NCBI GenBank assembly: GCA_905182075.1
Contig: CAJIZS010000001.1
Span: forward strand, 434,001 to 498,000
DNA length: 64,000 nt
Source of the DNA: an uncultured Methylophilaceae bacterium
GTDB lineage: Bacteria > Pseudomonadota > Gammaproteobacteria > Burkholderiales > Methylophilaceae
Direction of reading: 5' to 3'
Translations under genes and position numbers: made by a program
The notes under the pieces: model-generated
What the model was told of the DNA's origin: nothing
The model's database searches: none
Seen by the model: the letters and a program-made list of their open reading frames with translations, nothing else
In this document: positions 23,251-34,197 of the stretch, in pieces
How positions within the stretch are numbered: the first letter of the stretch is position 1
Layout of the letters: each line of letters begins with the position of its first letter

Positions 23251-23520
23251 AATAAGATAATGTTAGAGCTAAGTACCCATAGGCTTCCACCAAAAACTCC
23301 AGTAAACTCATACCATTGAATCCAACTTATTCTTTCAGAAAATACATTACCTAAGTTTAACCATGGCCAGGAAAACTCCCAGTTTAAATGAAACTTTTCA
23401 AAAGCAATCCAAAAGGTAATAAAGAATAAAGCTCCAGCTTTAAAATCAACTTTTCTTTTAACTCTACTGTAAAGTATTAGTATTAAAGAGTAAAATAAAG
23501 AGTTAACTAAATTTGCAAAA
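23240..23520 (-). other. Foreign fragment: Bacteroidetes-like apolipoprotein N-acyltransferase
   Basis: Read on the reverse strand this block is open throughout and encodes FKAGALFFITFWIAFEKFH, NWEFSWPWLNLGNVFSERI and [19 protein letters not shown]. The pattern WPWL-LGN and QWYE-TG--GGSLW is distinctive for the membrane/nitrilase boundary of Lnt proteins in Bacteroidetes. It has no start or stop of its own and separates ssb from the DUF502 gene, replacing the end of ssb and any spacer. I infer chimeric joining with DNA of a flavobacterium-like organism. Confidence 0.7.
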
Positions 23521-24118
23521 ATGAATCATTAAAAAATATTTTATAACGGGTCTTTTAGTTTTAATACCGGCAATTCTTACAATATGGGTTTTGTACTCAC
23601 TTATACAGTTTTTAGATCAAACGATACAATTTCTCCCAGAGTATTTGAAAGATTTAAAATTAATATATTTCAAGCCATAGTTGTAAATTATTGCATTGCT
23701 TTTATAACAGGAATTATTGCTAATAATTTTTTTGGTAAAAAGATTATTATTCTTTATGAGACACTAGTTAACAAACTACCTTTTGTGAAGACTATTTATA
23801 AGGGGATTAAGCAAGTATCCGACACTTTACTTTCTAATTCTGGTAATGCTTTTTCTAAAGCAGTATTAATTGAATTTCCTAGCGAAGGAACTTATACTTT
23901 TGCTTTTGTTACAGGTGAGCCAGAAGAAAAATTGGCAAAGTATTTAAAAGGAAAGTATGTGAATGTTTATGTTCCTACAACACCAAATCCAACTTCAGGA
24001 TTTTTTGTAATAATCCCAAAAAAAGATTATTGAATTAGATATAAGTGTTGATGAGGTTTTAAAGTATGTTATTTCAATGGGTGTATCAACAAAAATAAAT
24101 AATTTAAAAATTAAATAA
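23521..24118 (+). CDS. DUF502 family membrane protein (frameshifted)
   Basis: Inner-membrane protein of unknown function (DUF502 / COG2928). The probable ATG at 23521 (MNHLKKYFITGLLVLIPAIL) is followed by transmembrane segment 1, then LYSLIQFLDQTIQFLPEY, a second hydrophobic segment ending TGIIANNFFGKK, and the family core ETLVNKLPFVKTIYKGIKQV, AVLIEFPSEGTYTFAFVTG and VYVPTTPNPTSGFFVIIP. The C-terminus ELDISVDEVLKYVISMGVS lies in another frame and ends at 24118. About 200 residues, normal. In many proteobacteria this gene precedes aspS, as here. Confidence 0.85.
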
Positions 24119-24137
24119 ATTTTAAGAAGAGAGTTTC

Positions 24138-25895
24138 ATGAGAACGCATTATTGTGGTGAATTAAATAAAACCCATATAGGGGAAGTCGTCGAGCTCTGC
24201 GGTTGGGCTCATAGAAGGAGAGATCATGGAGGCGTAATTTTTATTGATCTAAGAGATAAGCTTGGGCTTGCTCAGATAGTCATTGATCCAGATACTCCAG
24301 AGGCATTCAAAGTCGCCGAATCCATTCGTAACGAATTTGTGCTCAAGATTGTTCTGGATTAGTGAAGGCTAGACTTGAGGGGACAACAAATAAAAATATG
24401 TTAACTGGGGAGGTAGAGTTAGTTGCAAAAAATATTAATATCTTAAGTAAAGCAGTGACTCCAGTTTTTCCTTTAGATGATTATCAAGATGTTAACGAGG
24501 ATGTTCGCCTAAAAAATAGGGTTCTAGATTTAAGAAGACCTGAAATGAATCAAAGAATAGTTACCAGATCAAAAATAACTTCAATGATTAGAAATTATCT
24601 TGATGATAATGATTTTCATGAAATAGAAACTCCTATTCTTACAAGGGCAACTCCTGAAGGAGCGCGTGATTTTATTCTTCCAAGCAGGGTTCAATCTGGT
24701 AAGTTTTTTGCACTACCTCAATCCCCACAATTATTTAAACAGTTGTTAATGATGGGAGGTCTTGATAGAGTATTATCAAATTGCTAGATGTTTTAGGGAT
24801 GAAGATTTAAGAGCTGACCGTCAACCCGAATTCACACAAATAGATATCGAAGCATCATTCATTGATCAAGACTACTAATCAATTGCAGAAGATCTAAAGG
24901 TTTGAGTTGATATGTCCCTAAACCATTTCCACAAATGACTTATGCCGATGCAATTAATAAATATGGATCGGATAAACCGGATCTAAGAGTAAATCTTGAA
25001 TTAATAGAGATGACAGAAGATATGAAGGATGTTGATTTCAAAGTTTTCTCATCAGCCGCTAATATGAAAAATGGACGAGTAGCTGCGCTAAGAATTCCTG
25101 GCGGTGCTGAGTTATCAAGATCTGAAATAGATACTTATACTGAATTTGTAAAAATCTATGGTGCTAAAGGATTAGCATATATAAAAATAAAAGATAAAAG
25201 TATGCTAAATGAAGATGGACTTCAAAGTCCAATAGTTAAAAATATTCATACCTCAGCTTTAGCATCAATTATTGAAAAAACAAATGCAGAGAATGGCGAT
25301 TTAGTATTTTTTGGCGCTGATAAATCAAAGGTTGTTAATGAAGCCCTAGGTGCTTTAAGAGAAAAAATTGGGCATGATAAAAATCATTTAAATGATGCTC
25401 CTTGGGCACCATTATGGGTTATAGATTTCCCTATGTTTGATTATGATGAATCAAGTAAAAGGTGGAATGCTTTGCATCACCCTTTTACGGCACCTCAAGA
25501 AGGCCATGAAAAATTGTTAGCTAATGACCCGGGAAATTGTCTGTCTAGAGCTTATGACATGGTAATTAACGGCTGGGAAGTTGGGGGTGGTTCTATTAGA
25601 ATTCATAAACAGGAATTGCAATCTGAAGTATTTAAAGCATTAAGCATTTCAGATGATGAGGCTAAAGAAAAATTTGGATTTTTACTTGATGCGCTTGAGT
25701 TATGGAGCACCTCCACATGGTGGTATCGCTTTTGGTTTAGATAGATTATGTTCCTTATTTGGAGGTGCAGAGAGTATTAGGGATTTTATTGCATTTCCTA
25801 AAAATCCTGATTCGTTGGTTCAGGTAATAGGCAATCTAGAAAACCAAATTTCTGATGAAAAATTATTAGAGTATGCGCCAAAATCATTCAGATGA
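24138..25895 (+). CDS. aspS: Aspartyl-tRNA synthetase (frameshifted)
   Basis: Class II aminoacyl-tRNA synthetase; in organisms of this group it is usually non-discriminating and also charges tRNA-Asn. From ATG 24138: [23 protein letters not shown] with the OB-fold [16 protein letters not shown], then motif 1 region, [46 protein letters not shown] (motif 2), and [23 protein letters not shown] (motif 3). Frames break near 24360, 24786, 24880-24930 (about ten residues appear lost) and 25720. Ends at 25895, about 590 residues as usual. Confidence 0.94.
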
Positions 25896-25901
25896 TAAAA
25901 A

Positions 25902-26285
25902 ATGATAAGGGGGATTAACCATTATAATTTAAGGTCAGAGCAAAATATGATGGAGACTCTTAAGGATTTTTATATATCAATTGTAGGTTTGAAATTAGGA
26001 GTTAGACCTCCTTTTAAAAGCAAAGGATATTGGCTTTATGCAGAAAAAAAAGATGTTTTACATTTAAGCGCTACTAAAAATAACGAAAAAAATTTAATTA
26101 ATGTAAATTCAACTTTTGATCATATGGCATTTACTGCCGAGAATAGAGAAAAATTTATTAAGATTTTGAATGAGAATAATATTACTTTTAAAGAGAGACA
26201 GGTTCCTGAAATAGAAACAGACCAAATATTTTTTAAAGACCCTGCAGGAAATGGCATAGAGCTAATATTTACCTTAAAAATTTGA
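25902..26285 (+). CDS. VOC / glyoxalase-fold protein
   Basis: Small vicinal-oxygen-chelate protein, 127 residues, intact, starting 7 bases after aspS. It has the family pattern INHYNLRS at the start, FYISIVGLKLGVRPPF, a central FDHMAF and the final FKDPAGNGIELIF. His at residue 6, His in FDHMAF and Glu near the end are in positions of the metal ligands. The substrate cannot be told; it might be a lyase, dioxygenase-like or resistance-type enzyme. Confidence 0.8.
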   Translation: MIRGINHYNLRSEQNMMETLKDFYISIVGLKLGVRPPFKSKGYWLYAEKKDVLHLSATKNNEKNLINVNSTFDHMAFTAENREKFIKILNENNITFKERQVPEIETDQIFFKDPAGNGIELIFTLKI

Positions 26286-26305
26286 AGAAAATAAAGGTGG
26301 AATAA

Positions 26306-26725
26306 ATGAAAAGTTACCGAAAAGAATTGTGGTTTGATGCACCAGAAAGAATGCATTTTACAAACATCACTCCTGAGATTAAAACTTGTCTAAATGAAAG
26401 TGGAATTCAAGAGGGGCTTGTGTTGGTTAATGCAATGCATATTACGGCGAGTGTTTTTATTAACGACGACGAGTCAGGTTTACATCATGACTATAAAAAA
26501 TGGCTTGAGCACCTTGCACCTCATGAACCAGTGAGTGGCTACCGACATAATGATACCGGTGAGGATAATGCAGATGCTCATATGAAGAGACAGGTTATGG
26601 GCCGAGAAGTCGTTGTTGCTATCACTGAAGGGCAACTTGATTTTGGGCCATGGGAACAAATATTCTATGGCGAATTTGATGGACGACGTAAAAAAAGGGT
26701 GCTGGTAAAAATTATTGGTGAATAA
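26306..26725 (+). CDS. yjbQ: YjbQ family protein (UPF0047)
   Basis: Widely conserved 139-residue protein; some members show weak thiamin phosphate synthase activity, and the cellular role is uncertain. Family motifs are intact: [50 protein letters not shown], and [29 protein letters not shown]. Conserved His, Asn, Glu and Asp residues form the putative metal site. Full length with no frameshift. Confidence 0.9.
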   Translation: MKSYRKELWFDAPERMHFTNITPEIKTCLNESGIQEGLVLVNAMHITASVFINDDESGLHHDYKKWLEHLAPHEPVSGYRHNDTGEDNADAHMKRQVMGREVVVAITEGQLDFGPWEQIFYGEFDGRRKKRVLVKIIGE

Positions 26726-26804
26726 AGTTACAGTTACCTAAAAGATTAGAACTACTTCATCAAATTTTAAATTTTATTAATAAATACTATCCGGCTTTTT
26801 CTGT

Positions 26805-27689
26805 ATGGCAAATAAAAAATTTTTAGCAGTAGGGGGACTTTTATTGTTATCCGTTATATGGGGTGCAAACATTCCTTATATGAAGGTAGCTTTAAGTTTT
26901 TCAGGTCCCGCAGAGTTTGCATTTATGAGAAATTTTTTTGGTGCAATTGTTTTATTTATAATTATTTTTTTTCTGAGGAAACCTATTCTTATAAAAGAAG
27001 CCCCTAAGTTATTTATATTGGGCCTATTCCAAACGGCTGGTTTCACAGGTTTCCTTATATGGGCATTACTAGAAGGCGGAGCTAGTAAAACGGCTGTTTT
27101 AACTTTTACTATGCCATTGTGGGTAGCGTTAATGGCTTGGCCGTTACTAAAAGAAAAGCTAACACAAATCCAGTGGATCTCTGTTGTCATATGTTTGCTA
27201 GGCATAGGTTTTATTTTTGACCCTTTAGGCATAGACAATAACTTTAAAAGTACATGCTTAGCTTTGGCTTCAGGTTTCTTTTGGGCTTGCGGTACTATTA
27301 TATCCAAAAGAATTCATAATAAATATCCAAAAATTGATCTTTTAACTATGACTGCATGGCAAATGCTGTGGGGCTCAATTCCATTATTTGTGATTTTACT
27401 CGCAATTAATTCAGAACCAATTGTATGGACAAATTATTTTATAAGCATTGTTTTGTTTAATGTTATTTTTGTGAATGCTGTCGCATACCTTCTATGGTTT
27501 TATGCTTTAAAACATCTTGAAGCATCTTTGGTATCTATGTTGGCATTGCTAACTCCTATTTCGGGAGCAATATCTGCTTGGTTTTTACTTGACGAAATAC
27601 CAAATTCTTTTGAAAAGATAGGTTTTGCTCTTATTTTAACTGGACTGTTTCTCTTACTTTTTTACAAAAGTAAGGAAAATTTATCATAA
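26805..27689 (+). CDS. EamA / DMT-family transporter
   Basis: Inner-membrane transporter of the drug/metabolite superfamily; substrate unknown. 294 residues, intact, with about ten hydrophobic segments forming two EamA repeats. WGANIPYMKVAL starts repeat 1, TAVLTFTMPLWVALMAWPLLKEKL ends it, LASGFFWACGTIISKR begins repeat 2, and LEASLVSMLALLTPISGAISAWFLLDE ends it. Flanked by yjbQ and yebC without a clear functional link. Confidence 0.85.
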   Translation: MANKKFLAVGGLLLLSVIWGANIPYMKVALSFSGPAEFAFMRNFFGAIVLFIIIFFLRKPILIKEAPKLFILGLFQTAGFTGFLIWALLEGGASKTAVLTFTMPLWVALMAWPLLKEKLTQIQWISVVICLLGIGFIFDPLGIDNNFKSTCLALASGFFWACGTIISKRIHNKYPKIDLLTMTAWQMLWGSIPLFVILLAINSEPIVWTNYFISIVLFNVIFVNAVAYLLWFYALKHLEASLVSMLALLTPISGAISAWFLLDEIPNSFEKIGFALILTGLFLLLFYKSKENLS

Positions 27690-27751
27690 GTTATAGAAAT
27701 TGAATAAACTGGTAAAATAATTATTTATTAAGACTTTATAGGTATCTGACT

Positions 27752-28477
27752 ATGGCAGGACATTCAAAGTGGGCAAATATTCAGCATCGAAAAGGAAGGC
27801 AAGATGCAAAAAGAGGAAAAATTTTTACAAGATAATAAGAAGAAATATATTGATTGCTGCAAGAATGAGTGGGGGAGATATAAATTTTAACCCAAGATTA
27901 AGAACAGCAGTTATTACGGCTAAAGAGGGAAGTATGCCCGCTGAAAATATCACTAGAGCTATCAAGAGGGGCACTGGTGAGTTAGAAGGTGTTAATTATG
28001 AAGAAATTCGATATGAGGGATACGGAATTAACGGAGCTGCAATTATTATTGATTGTTTGACTGATAATAAGCAACGAGCTGTTGCTGACGTTAGGCATGC
28101 TCTTTCTAAGCATGGCGGAAATTTAGGAACCGATGGATGCGTTTCATTTTTATTCAATCATTGTGGAAGTATTTTCTTCCCCCCTGGACTAAATTCAGAA
28201 AACTTAATGGAAATTGCTATTGAGCTAGGTGCAGATGACGTATTACTTAATGACGATGAAAGTATTGAAATAATAACAAGCCCAAATGACCTTCCTAAAA
28301 TTAAAGACGGCTTCGATCAGAAGGGACTTAAATACGAATTAGCTGAGCTCACTATGAAAGCCGAAACTGAGATAAATTTAAAAGGAAATGATGGTGAAAA
28401 AATGCAGCTGTCTTATGCAGTGCAAAACACCCATCGGACAAGAGATTTATACTAATGTAAACATTGAGGATCACTAA
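27752..28477 (+). CDS. yebC: YebC/PmpR family protein (frameshifted)
   Basis: TACO1-type protein; members assist translation of proline-rich stretches or act as transcriptional regulators. The ATG at 27752 opens with the signature [23 protein letters not shown]; a frame break at about 27830 leads to [58 protein letters not shown], and [10 protein letters not shown] second break near 28410 gives the expected end [12 protein letters not shown] at 28477. yebC directly before ruvC is a very common order. Confidence 0.92.
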
Positions 28478-29012
28478 TTAAATCCTCTGTTAGAATTTTA
28501 GGAATAGATCCAGGTCTGTAGTGTTATTTTCTTTTGAAATAATTTTAAATTCTGATAATAGCTTGAAGTATGAAGCAAGTGGAATTATCAAAACAACTAA
28601 GGGGGAGCAAGACTTAGCTTCCCGGATTAAGATTATATCCTCTGGGCTTCAGGAAATTATTGAGAAATTTAAGCCACATGTGGTTGCAATTGAGAAAGTC
28701 TTTGTAAATACCAACCCTCAGTCAACATTACTTTTAGGGCAAGCAAGGGGGGCTGCAATAAGCGCAGTGGTAATGAAAGATATGGAGGTCTTTGAATATA
28801 CAGCCTTACAAGTAAAAAAATCTGTTGTCGGTAATGGGCATGCCGATAAAATTCAGGTTTTAACTATGGTTCAGAGATTGTTAAAAGTTTCCTCTGATCT
28901 CTCTTCAGATTCAGCCGATGCATTAGCTTGTGCTATTTGCCATGCTAACATGAGTAATTCATTAGTAAAATTAGGTACTGGAAACCGAATGAAAGCAGGC
29001 AGAATTATATGA
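28478..29012 (+). CDS. ruvC: Holliday junction endonuclease RuvC (frameshifted N-terminus)
   Basis: Resolves Holliday junctions as a dimer. The N-terminus SSVRILGIDPGL carries the first catalytic Asp and is followed by a frame break; then VAIEKVFVNTNPQSTLLLGQARGAA (catalytic Glu), TALQVKKSVVGNGHADKIQV and SSDSADALACAICHAN (catalytic Asp and His). No ATG is visible: the first in-frame codon after yebC is ATT, so either an unusual start or a lost base. The stop overlaps the ruvA ATG (ATGA). Confidence 0.92.
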
Positions 29013-29587
29013 TTGGAAGAATTCAAGGAAGATTGTTGGAGAAAACACCTCCAGTAATTCTTATTGACTGTAATGGTGTTGGTTATGAAGTTGAGGTACC
29101 TATGACAACTTTTTATGAGTTACCAGATATTGGTGATGAAATAACATTACTTACACATTTTATCGTTAGAGAGGATGCTCAGCTCTTATTTGGCTTTATT
29201 TCAGACAAAGAGCGTAAAACTTTTAAGCAACTTATCAAGGTAAATGGAATTGGGGCAAAAGTTGCATTGTCTATTCTTAGTGGAATTAGTTTCAACGATT
29301 TAATAAAAGCAGTTATTGATCAAAATGCTGATTTACTTTGTACAATTCCTGGTATAGGAAAAAAAACTGCTGATAGATTGACTCTTGAGCTAAAAGATAA
29401 GTTTAAGGGAGATGAAATGCAAGTTAATTCTGATGAGAACTCAATTCAAATGACTGATATACAAAATGCTTTATTAGCTTTAGGTTACAGCCATAAAGAT
29501 GTAAGTAGTGTAACTAGAGAATTATCTGAAGGCATAAGTGTTAACGACGGAATAAGGCAATCGTTAAGATTATTATCTAGGAATTAA
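29009..29587 (+). CDS. ruvA: Holliday junction branch migration protein RuvA
   Basis: DNA-binding subunit that tetramerises on Holliday junctions and loads RuvB. 192 residues, intact. OB-fold domain I MIGRIQGRLLEK with LLTHFIVREDAQLLFGF; two helix-hairpin-helix motifs, LIKVNGIGAKVALSILSG and LCTIPGIGKKTADRLTLELKDK; C-terminal domain III with DIQNALLALGYSHKDV that contacts RuvB. Translationally coupled to ruvC. Confidence 0.96.
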   Translation: MIGRIQGRLLEKTPPVILIDCNGVGYEVEVPMTTFYELPDIGDEITLLTHFIVREDAQLLFGFISDKERKTFKQLIKVNGIGAKVALSILSGISFNDLIKAVIDQNADLLCTIPGIGKKTADRLTLELKDKFKGDEMQVNSDENSIQMTDIQNALLALGYSHKDVSSVTRELSEGISVNDGIRQSLRLLSRN

Positions 29588-29600
29588 ATAAGGGAAAGAA

Positions 29601-30620
29601 ATGATTGAACCAGATCAGATTAAAGAAAAAGGTCCAATAGATGAGATTGAGGATAATCTTGAGCGCGCACTTAGGCCGAAGGCTTTAGACGAGTATGTTG
29701 GTCAGGATAAGTTAAGAGAGCAATTAAATATTTTTATGGATGCTTCTAAGAAAAGAGAGGAAGCTTTAGATCATGTTTTACTATTTGGGCCTCCAGGCCT
29801 TGGTAAAACAACTTTAGCCCATATTATTGCTCGTGAGATGGGGGTTAATTTACGACAAACTTCTGGCCCTGTTTTAGAGAAGACTGGAGATCTTGCGGCG
29901 TTACTTTCAAACTTAGAAACTAATGATGTTTTATTTATAGATGAGATTCATCGTTTATCTCCGGTCATTGAAGAAATTCTTTACCCTGCAATGGAAGATT
30001 ACCGCCTTGATATTATGATTGGAGAGGGTCCTTCAGCAAGGTCAGTAAAATTAGAGTTACCGCCTTTTACGTTAATAGGCGCGACAACTCGAGCTGGAAT
30101 GTTGACTAATCCATTAAGAGATAGATTCGGTATTGTATCTCGCTTGGAATTTTATTCCAATCAGCAATTAGCTAAAATTGTCGAACGTTCGGGAGGTCTC
30201 CTTGAGATAGAAATTGAAAAGAATGGTGCTGAGGAGATAGCTAACCGCTCAAGAGGAACTCCTAGGATAGCTAATAGACTTTTACGGCGAGTTCGAGATT
30301 ATGCTGAAGTAAAAGGTACTGGAATTATAGATAAGGCAATTGCAGATAAAGCATTAAAAATGTTGGATGTTGATGAAGTTGGCTTAGACTCAATGGATAT
30401 AAATCTATTGCGAGCGATAGTTGATAAGTTTTCTGGAGGACCAGTTGGACTAGAAAATCTTGCAGCTGCAATAGGTGAAGAGAAAGATACAATAGAGGAT
30501 GTAATTGAACCTTATTTGATTCAGCAAGGTTACCTTATGAGAACTCCAAGGGGCAGAGTTGCCTCAACTATGACTTATGAGCATTTTGGATTAAAGCAGC
30601 CAAACAATTTAGATCTATGA
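29601..30620 (+). CDS. ruvB: Holliday junction helicase motor RuvB
   Basis: AAA+ hexameric motor driving branch migration. 339 residues, intact: [18 protein letters not shown], Walker [15 protein letters not shown], Walker [13 protein letters not shown], sensor 1 [10 protein letters not shown], arginine finger region NPLRDRFGI, sensor 2 [16 protein letters not shown], and the winged-helix C-terminus [17 protein letters not shown]. The end overlaps ybgC by 4 bases, linking the ruv genes to the tol-pal genes. Confidence 0.97.
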   Translation: MIEPDQIKEKGPIDEIEDNLERALRPKALDEYVGQDKLREQLNIFMDASKKREEALDHVLLFGPPGLGKTTLAHIIAREMGVNLRQTSGPVLEKTGDLAALLSNLETNDVLFIDEIHRLSPVIEEILYPAMEDYRLDIMIGEGPSARSVKLELPPFTLIGATTRAGMLTNPLRDRFGIVSRLEFYSNQQLAKIVERSGGLLEIEIEKNGAEEIANRSRGTPRIANRLLRRVRDYAEVKGTGIIDKAIADKALKMLDVDEVGLDSMDINLLRAIVDKFSGGPVGLENLAAAIGEEKDTIEDVIEPYLIQQGYLMRTPRGRVASTMTYEHFGLKQPNNLDL

Positions 30621-31021
30621 AAAGTTTTGCTTCCTGGTGCGTGAGGGTATATTTTGAGGATACTGATAGTGGTGGAGTTGTATATCATGCAAATTATTTA
30701 AAATTTATGGAAAGGGCGAGAACTGAATGGCTGAGAGGTATTGGTTTGGATCAGGCTAAACTAAAATTAAAAGATAATATTATGTTTGTTGTCGCAAAGT
30801 TAAATATTGAATTCAAAAAGCCTGCTAAGTTTAATGATGAGCTGACGGTAATTACAAACATAGAAGGAATAGGGGCATCTACCATTTTTATTACTCAGGA
30901 AATTTTAAGAGATAATTATTTAATTTCATCTGCAAGGGTTGAAATAGCTTGTATTAATAGTAAACTTTTTAAACCACAAAGAATTCCTAAAAAAATAAAA
31001 GAGCAATTGGAGAAACTATGA
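30617..31021 (+). CDS. ybgC: Tol-Pal-associated acyl-CoA thioesterase
   Basis: Hot-dog-fold thioesterase of the 4-hydroxybenzoyl-CoA type, 134 residues, intact. The active-site motif [26 protein letters not shown] has the catalytic Asp. It is the first gene of the tol-pal cluster and probably acts in phospholipid metabolism. Its ATG overlaps the ruvB stop, and its stop overlaps the tolQ ATG. Confidence 0.93.
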   Translation: MKSFASWCVRVYFEDTDSGGVVYHANYLKFMERARTEWLRGIGLDQAKLKLKDNIMFVVAKLNIEFKKPAKFNDELTVITNIEGIGASTIFITQEILRDNYLISSARVEIACINSKLFKPQRIPKKIKEQLEKL

Positions 31022-31677
31022 TTGTTGTAATGGACTTATCTTTCTTTTCACTAATTTGGGGGGCAAGTTTGCCCGTTCAAATGGTGATGTTAATATTAAT
31101 TTCGCGTGAGTTTGGATATATACCTTAAAATTAAAATTTTAAAAATTACAGAGCAAAGTACTGATGAATTCGAGAAGTTTTTTTGGGCGGGGGGCAGTCT
31201 TAGTAGTCTATTTGAGACCTTAAATTCTGGTCAGAGAGATTCAATCGGCTTGTCATCAATATTCAGAGCTGGATATAAAGAATACCTTACCCAAAAACAA
31301 GGTAGTTTTGATAAAAAAAGTGTCGAAAGTGTTAGAAGGGCAATGCGAGCAACATTCAACAGAGAGGTTGATTCATTGGACAGGCATTTACCATTTTTAG
31401 CCTCTGTGGGTTCTGTAAGTCCATATATAGGATTATTCGGAACAGTTTGGGGAATTATGAATGCTTTACAAAAAGGATTCAAATGTAGCACAACCATCTT
31501 TAGCTCAAGTTGCTCCTGGTATTGCTGAAGCTCTGGTCGCAACAGCTCTTGGCCTACTTTGCAGCAATACCTGCGGTTATCGCATACAACAAATTTGCCT
31601 CTAAGGTCGATAGAATTTCAATTAGGTATGAGAGCTTTATGGAAGAGTTCATTAATATTATGGACCGTAAAGGCTAG
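31018..31677 (+). CDS. tolQ: Tol-Pal proton channel subunit TolQ (frameshifted)
   Basis: Inner-membrane subunit of the proton-driven TolQR motor (MotA/ExbB family). Start at ATG 31018 ([28 protein letters not shown], first membrane segment), then after a break FFWAGGSLSSLFETLNSGQ, the long cytoplasmic helix, LPFLASVGSVSPYIGLFGTVWGIMNAL (second membrane segment with the channel motif) and GIAEALVATALGL in yet another frame. Ends NIMDRKG at 31677. Three indels; length about 220 residues is usual. Confidence 0.92.
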
Positions 31678-31680
31678 GTA

Positions 31681-32067
31681 ATGAGAAAAAGAAGATTAAT
31701 GAGCGAAATTAATGTAACACCTTTTGTAGATGTAATGTTGGTTTTATTAGTAATTTTTATGATTACAGCACCGATGACCAATCCTGGTGTTGTTGAATTA
31801 CCAAGGGTAGGTCAATCTTTAAAGCAGAAAGCAAACCCAATTATAATATCGATTAAAAAAAATGCTCAGACTGAAGTTGATGGAAAAGTCTACAAGAGAG
31901 ATAAATTATTAGTATTTCTTAAAAAGAGATTGGAAAAAAATCCAGGACAATCCGTCGTCATTGCAGCAGATAAAAAAGTGAAGTATGGCGCAGTGATTTC
32001 AATAATGGACCTGCTAAAACAAAATGAAATTACTAAAGTCGGTTTGTTACTTAAACCTGAAAAATAA
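31681..32067 (+). CDS. tolR: Tol-Pal proton channel subunit TolR
   Basis: Partner of TolQ, with one membrane helix and a periplasmic domain. 128 residues, intact. MSEINVTPFVDVMLVLLVIFMITAP contains the essential membrane Asp of the ExbD/TolR family; the periplasmic part shows VVIAADKKVKYGAVISIMDLLKQ. Begins 3 bases after tolQ. Confidence 0.95.
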   Translation: MRKRRLMSEINVTPFVDVMLVLLVIFMITAPMTNPGVVELPRVGQSLKQKANPIIISIKKNAQTEVDGKVYKRDKLLVFLKKRLEKNPGQSVVIAADKKVKYGAVISIMDLLKQNEITKVGLLLKPEK

Positions 32068-32070
32068 TTA

Positions 32071-32871
32071 ATGAAAATAATAAAGTTTGAAAATAATTAT
32101 GAATTACAGGCAAATTTATTTTCTTTCGTGATACATCTAACTTTATTAATCTTTATAATGTTTACAGTCGACTGGAAAACTAAGGCACCACATTTTTCTG
32201 AAGTGGATTTATGGGACGCAGTTCCGACTCAAGTTAAAAAAGTAAAGCAAGAGCCTGTGAAGAAGAAGAGCATCGTAAAGAAAAAGAAAGTTGCAGAAAT
32301 AAAAAAACAGAAAGTAATTCTGCAGAAGGAAGCTGAGATTAAACTAAAAAAAAAGAAAGCCGCAAAGAAAAAAGTACTAGCGCTTAAAAAGAAAAAAGAA
32401 ATAGAGAGGATGCAAAGAAAAATTCTTAATCAGGAAAAAATTTCTAAGCTTCAGGAGAGGTTACTAGAAGATGAAAAGCTGGAAAATCTGCAGGAACAGC
32501 TTAGGGAGCAAGATCTTAGAAAGAAAGAAAGATTAGCGTTAGAGGGAGAAAGAGATATGGAGGCAGGGGTTAACTCTGGTGAGCTTGAAAGGTTTAAGAT
32601 GCTTATTCAGCAAAAAATTCATCAGAATGTTAACAAACAACTTTGTGGGCTCGATGATGTATCTTTAATATTTGAAATTAGTTTGATGCCAACAGGAGAT
32701 ATTTTAGGAAATCCTAAGATGTTAAAATCAAGTAAAATAGAGACATGTGATGAAGCTGTGGAGAGGGCAATACTGCAATCACAACCATTGCCAATGCCAA
32801 AAGATAAGAAACTATTTAGAAAATTAAAGGGGTTAAAGCTTAAATTTTCGCCAAATGCAATAAATGAATAA
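32071..32871 (+). CDS. tolA: TolA envelope-spanning protein
   Basis: Links the TolQR motor to TolB-Pal across the periplasm. 266 residues, intact. One membrane helix at about residues 15-33 (LFSFVIHLTLLIFIMF), a long charged region (about 60-165) rich in KK, KKE and EKL repeats predicted as helix or coiled coil, and a C-terminal domain with FKMLIQQKIHQNV, LCGLDDVSLIFEISLMPTGD and CDEAVERAILQSQPLPMP. The domain order is that of TolA; sequence identity is always low in the middle. Confidence 0.93.
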   Translation: MKIIKFENNYELQANLFSFVIHLTLLIFIMFTVDWKTKAPHFSEVDLWDAVPTQVKKVKQEPVKKKSIVKKKKVAEIKKQKVILQKEAEIKLKKKKAAKKKVLALKKKKEIERMQRKILNQEKISKLQERLLEDEKLENLQEQLREQDLRKKERLALEGERDMEAGVNSGELERFKMLIQQKIHQNVNKQLCGLDDVSLIFEISLMPTGDILGNPKMLKSSKIETCDEAVERAILQSQPLPMPKDKKLFRKLKGLKLKFSPNAINE

Positions 32872-32887
32872 GTGTTACTAAAAAATT

Positions 32888-34169
32888 ATGAATAAAAAAA
32901 TTACATCACTTTTGTTTCTTAGTCTATTAATATTTTGCAGTGCCTCTTATAGTTTAGAGGTTATAGAAATCCTGGGAGGAAGGGCAAACCAAATAGCTAT
33001 TGCGGTGTCACCTTTTAAAGAGTTTAGTTCGCAAACAGACACTAGCAAGGTTCATCGAGTTATTGAATCAGACTTAGATCGATCGGGTCTTTTTAATACT
33101 CTCGATACAGATGGAGTTTCAAATCCACCGAGTAACGATTTGAATATCAACTTTACAAGGTGGTCTGCCCTGGACGCCCAATTTATTGTAGTAGGAAAAA
33201 TTGATCAAACAGTAGATCGAATAAGGGTTTCTTGGAGTTTATTAGATGTTTACAAGGAAAAAACTGTTTTATCAATGGAATACGCTGGAAAACCCTCACA
33301 GTTTAGGGCGATTGGACATAAAATTGCTGACCAAGTTTACGAGAGATTAACTGGAAGCAAAGGTGTGTTCCATACAAAAATTGCTTTTGTAAAAAAGATT
33401 AATGATGATAAGTACGTTTTAAATATTTCAGATTACGACGGATTTAACGTTCGTACTATCATGAATTCAGGGCAGCCTATTATTTCACCGCGTTGGTCTC
33501 CAGACGGAAAACAAATTGCATATGTTTCTTTTGAAAAAAAGAAACCTGTGATTTACCTTCAAGAGCTAGCAACTGGACAAAGGACACTGTTAGCAAATTT
33601 TAAGGGAAACAATAGTGCACCCGCATGGTCCCCAGACAGTAAAAAATTAGCTATAGTTTTAACATATAACGCAAACTCTCAGATATATATTATTGACTCA
33701 GATGGTGGCGATATTAAACAAGTTATGAGATCAAGGGCGATTAATACTGAGCCAGCATGGGCCCCAAACGGTAAAGAGATATATTTTACTTCTAACAAAT
33801 CTGGAGGCCCTCAAATATATAAATTAAATCTTGAGGATGATGAGGTAACTAGAATAACCTACGAAGGAAAGTATAATCTTTACCCAAGTTTGTCCTATGA
33901 TGGAAAACTATTACTTTTCTTAATGCAGGACGGTGGCAAGTTTAAAGTTGCTACAAAACCAGTTTTCTGCTGCATTAAAACTTACAAATGGACCTTACGA
34001 TGAAGCACCAATTTTTTCTCCAAACGGGCATATGATATTATTTACTTATAAAGACTATGGAAAAACCTCAAAAATTGGTACAGTATCAATTAACGGGTTA
34101 AAGATTACCCCTCTGGCTGTTGGAAATGAACAAATACAAGAGCCAACTTGGGGACCGATAACCAATTAA
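32888..34169 (+). CDS. tolB: Periplasmic beta-propeller TolB (one frameshift)
   Basis: Periplasmic partner of Pal. Signal peptide MNKKITSLLFLSLLIFCSASYS, N-terminal domain (IAIAVSPFKEF, DLDRSGLFNTL), then WD40-like TolB repeats: SPRWSPDGKQIAYVSFE, APAWSPDSKKLAIVLTY, EPAWAPNGKEIYFTSNKSG, YPSLSYDGKLLLFL. A frame break at about 33950 leads to the last blade (APIFSPNGHMILFTYKDYG) and the end EPTWGPITN at 34169. Total about 427 residues, normal. Confidence 0.95.
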
Positions 34170-34197
34170 CTTTTTTATATACTTTTAAGGAACTAGG

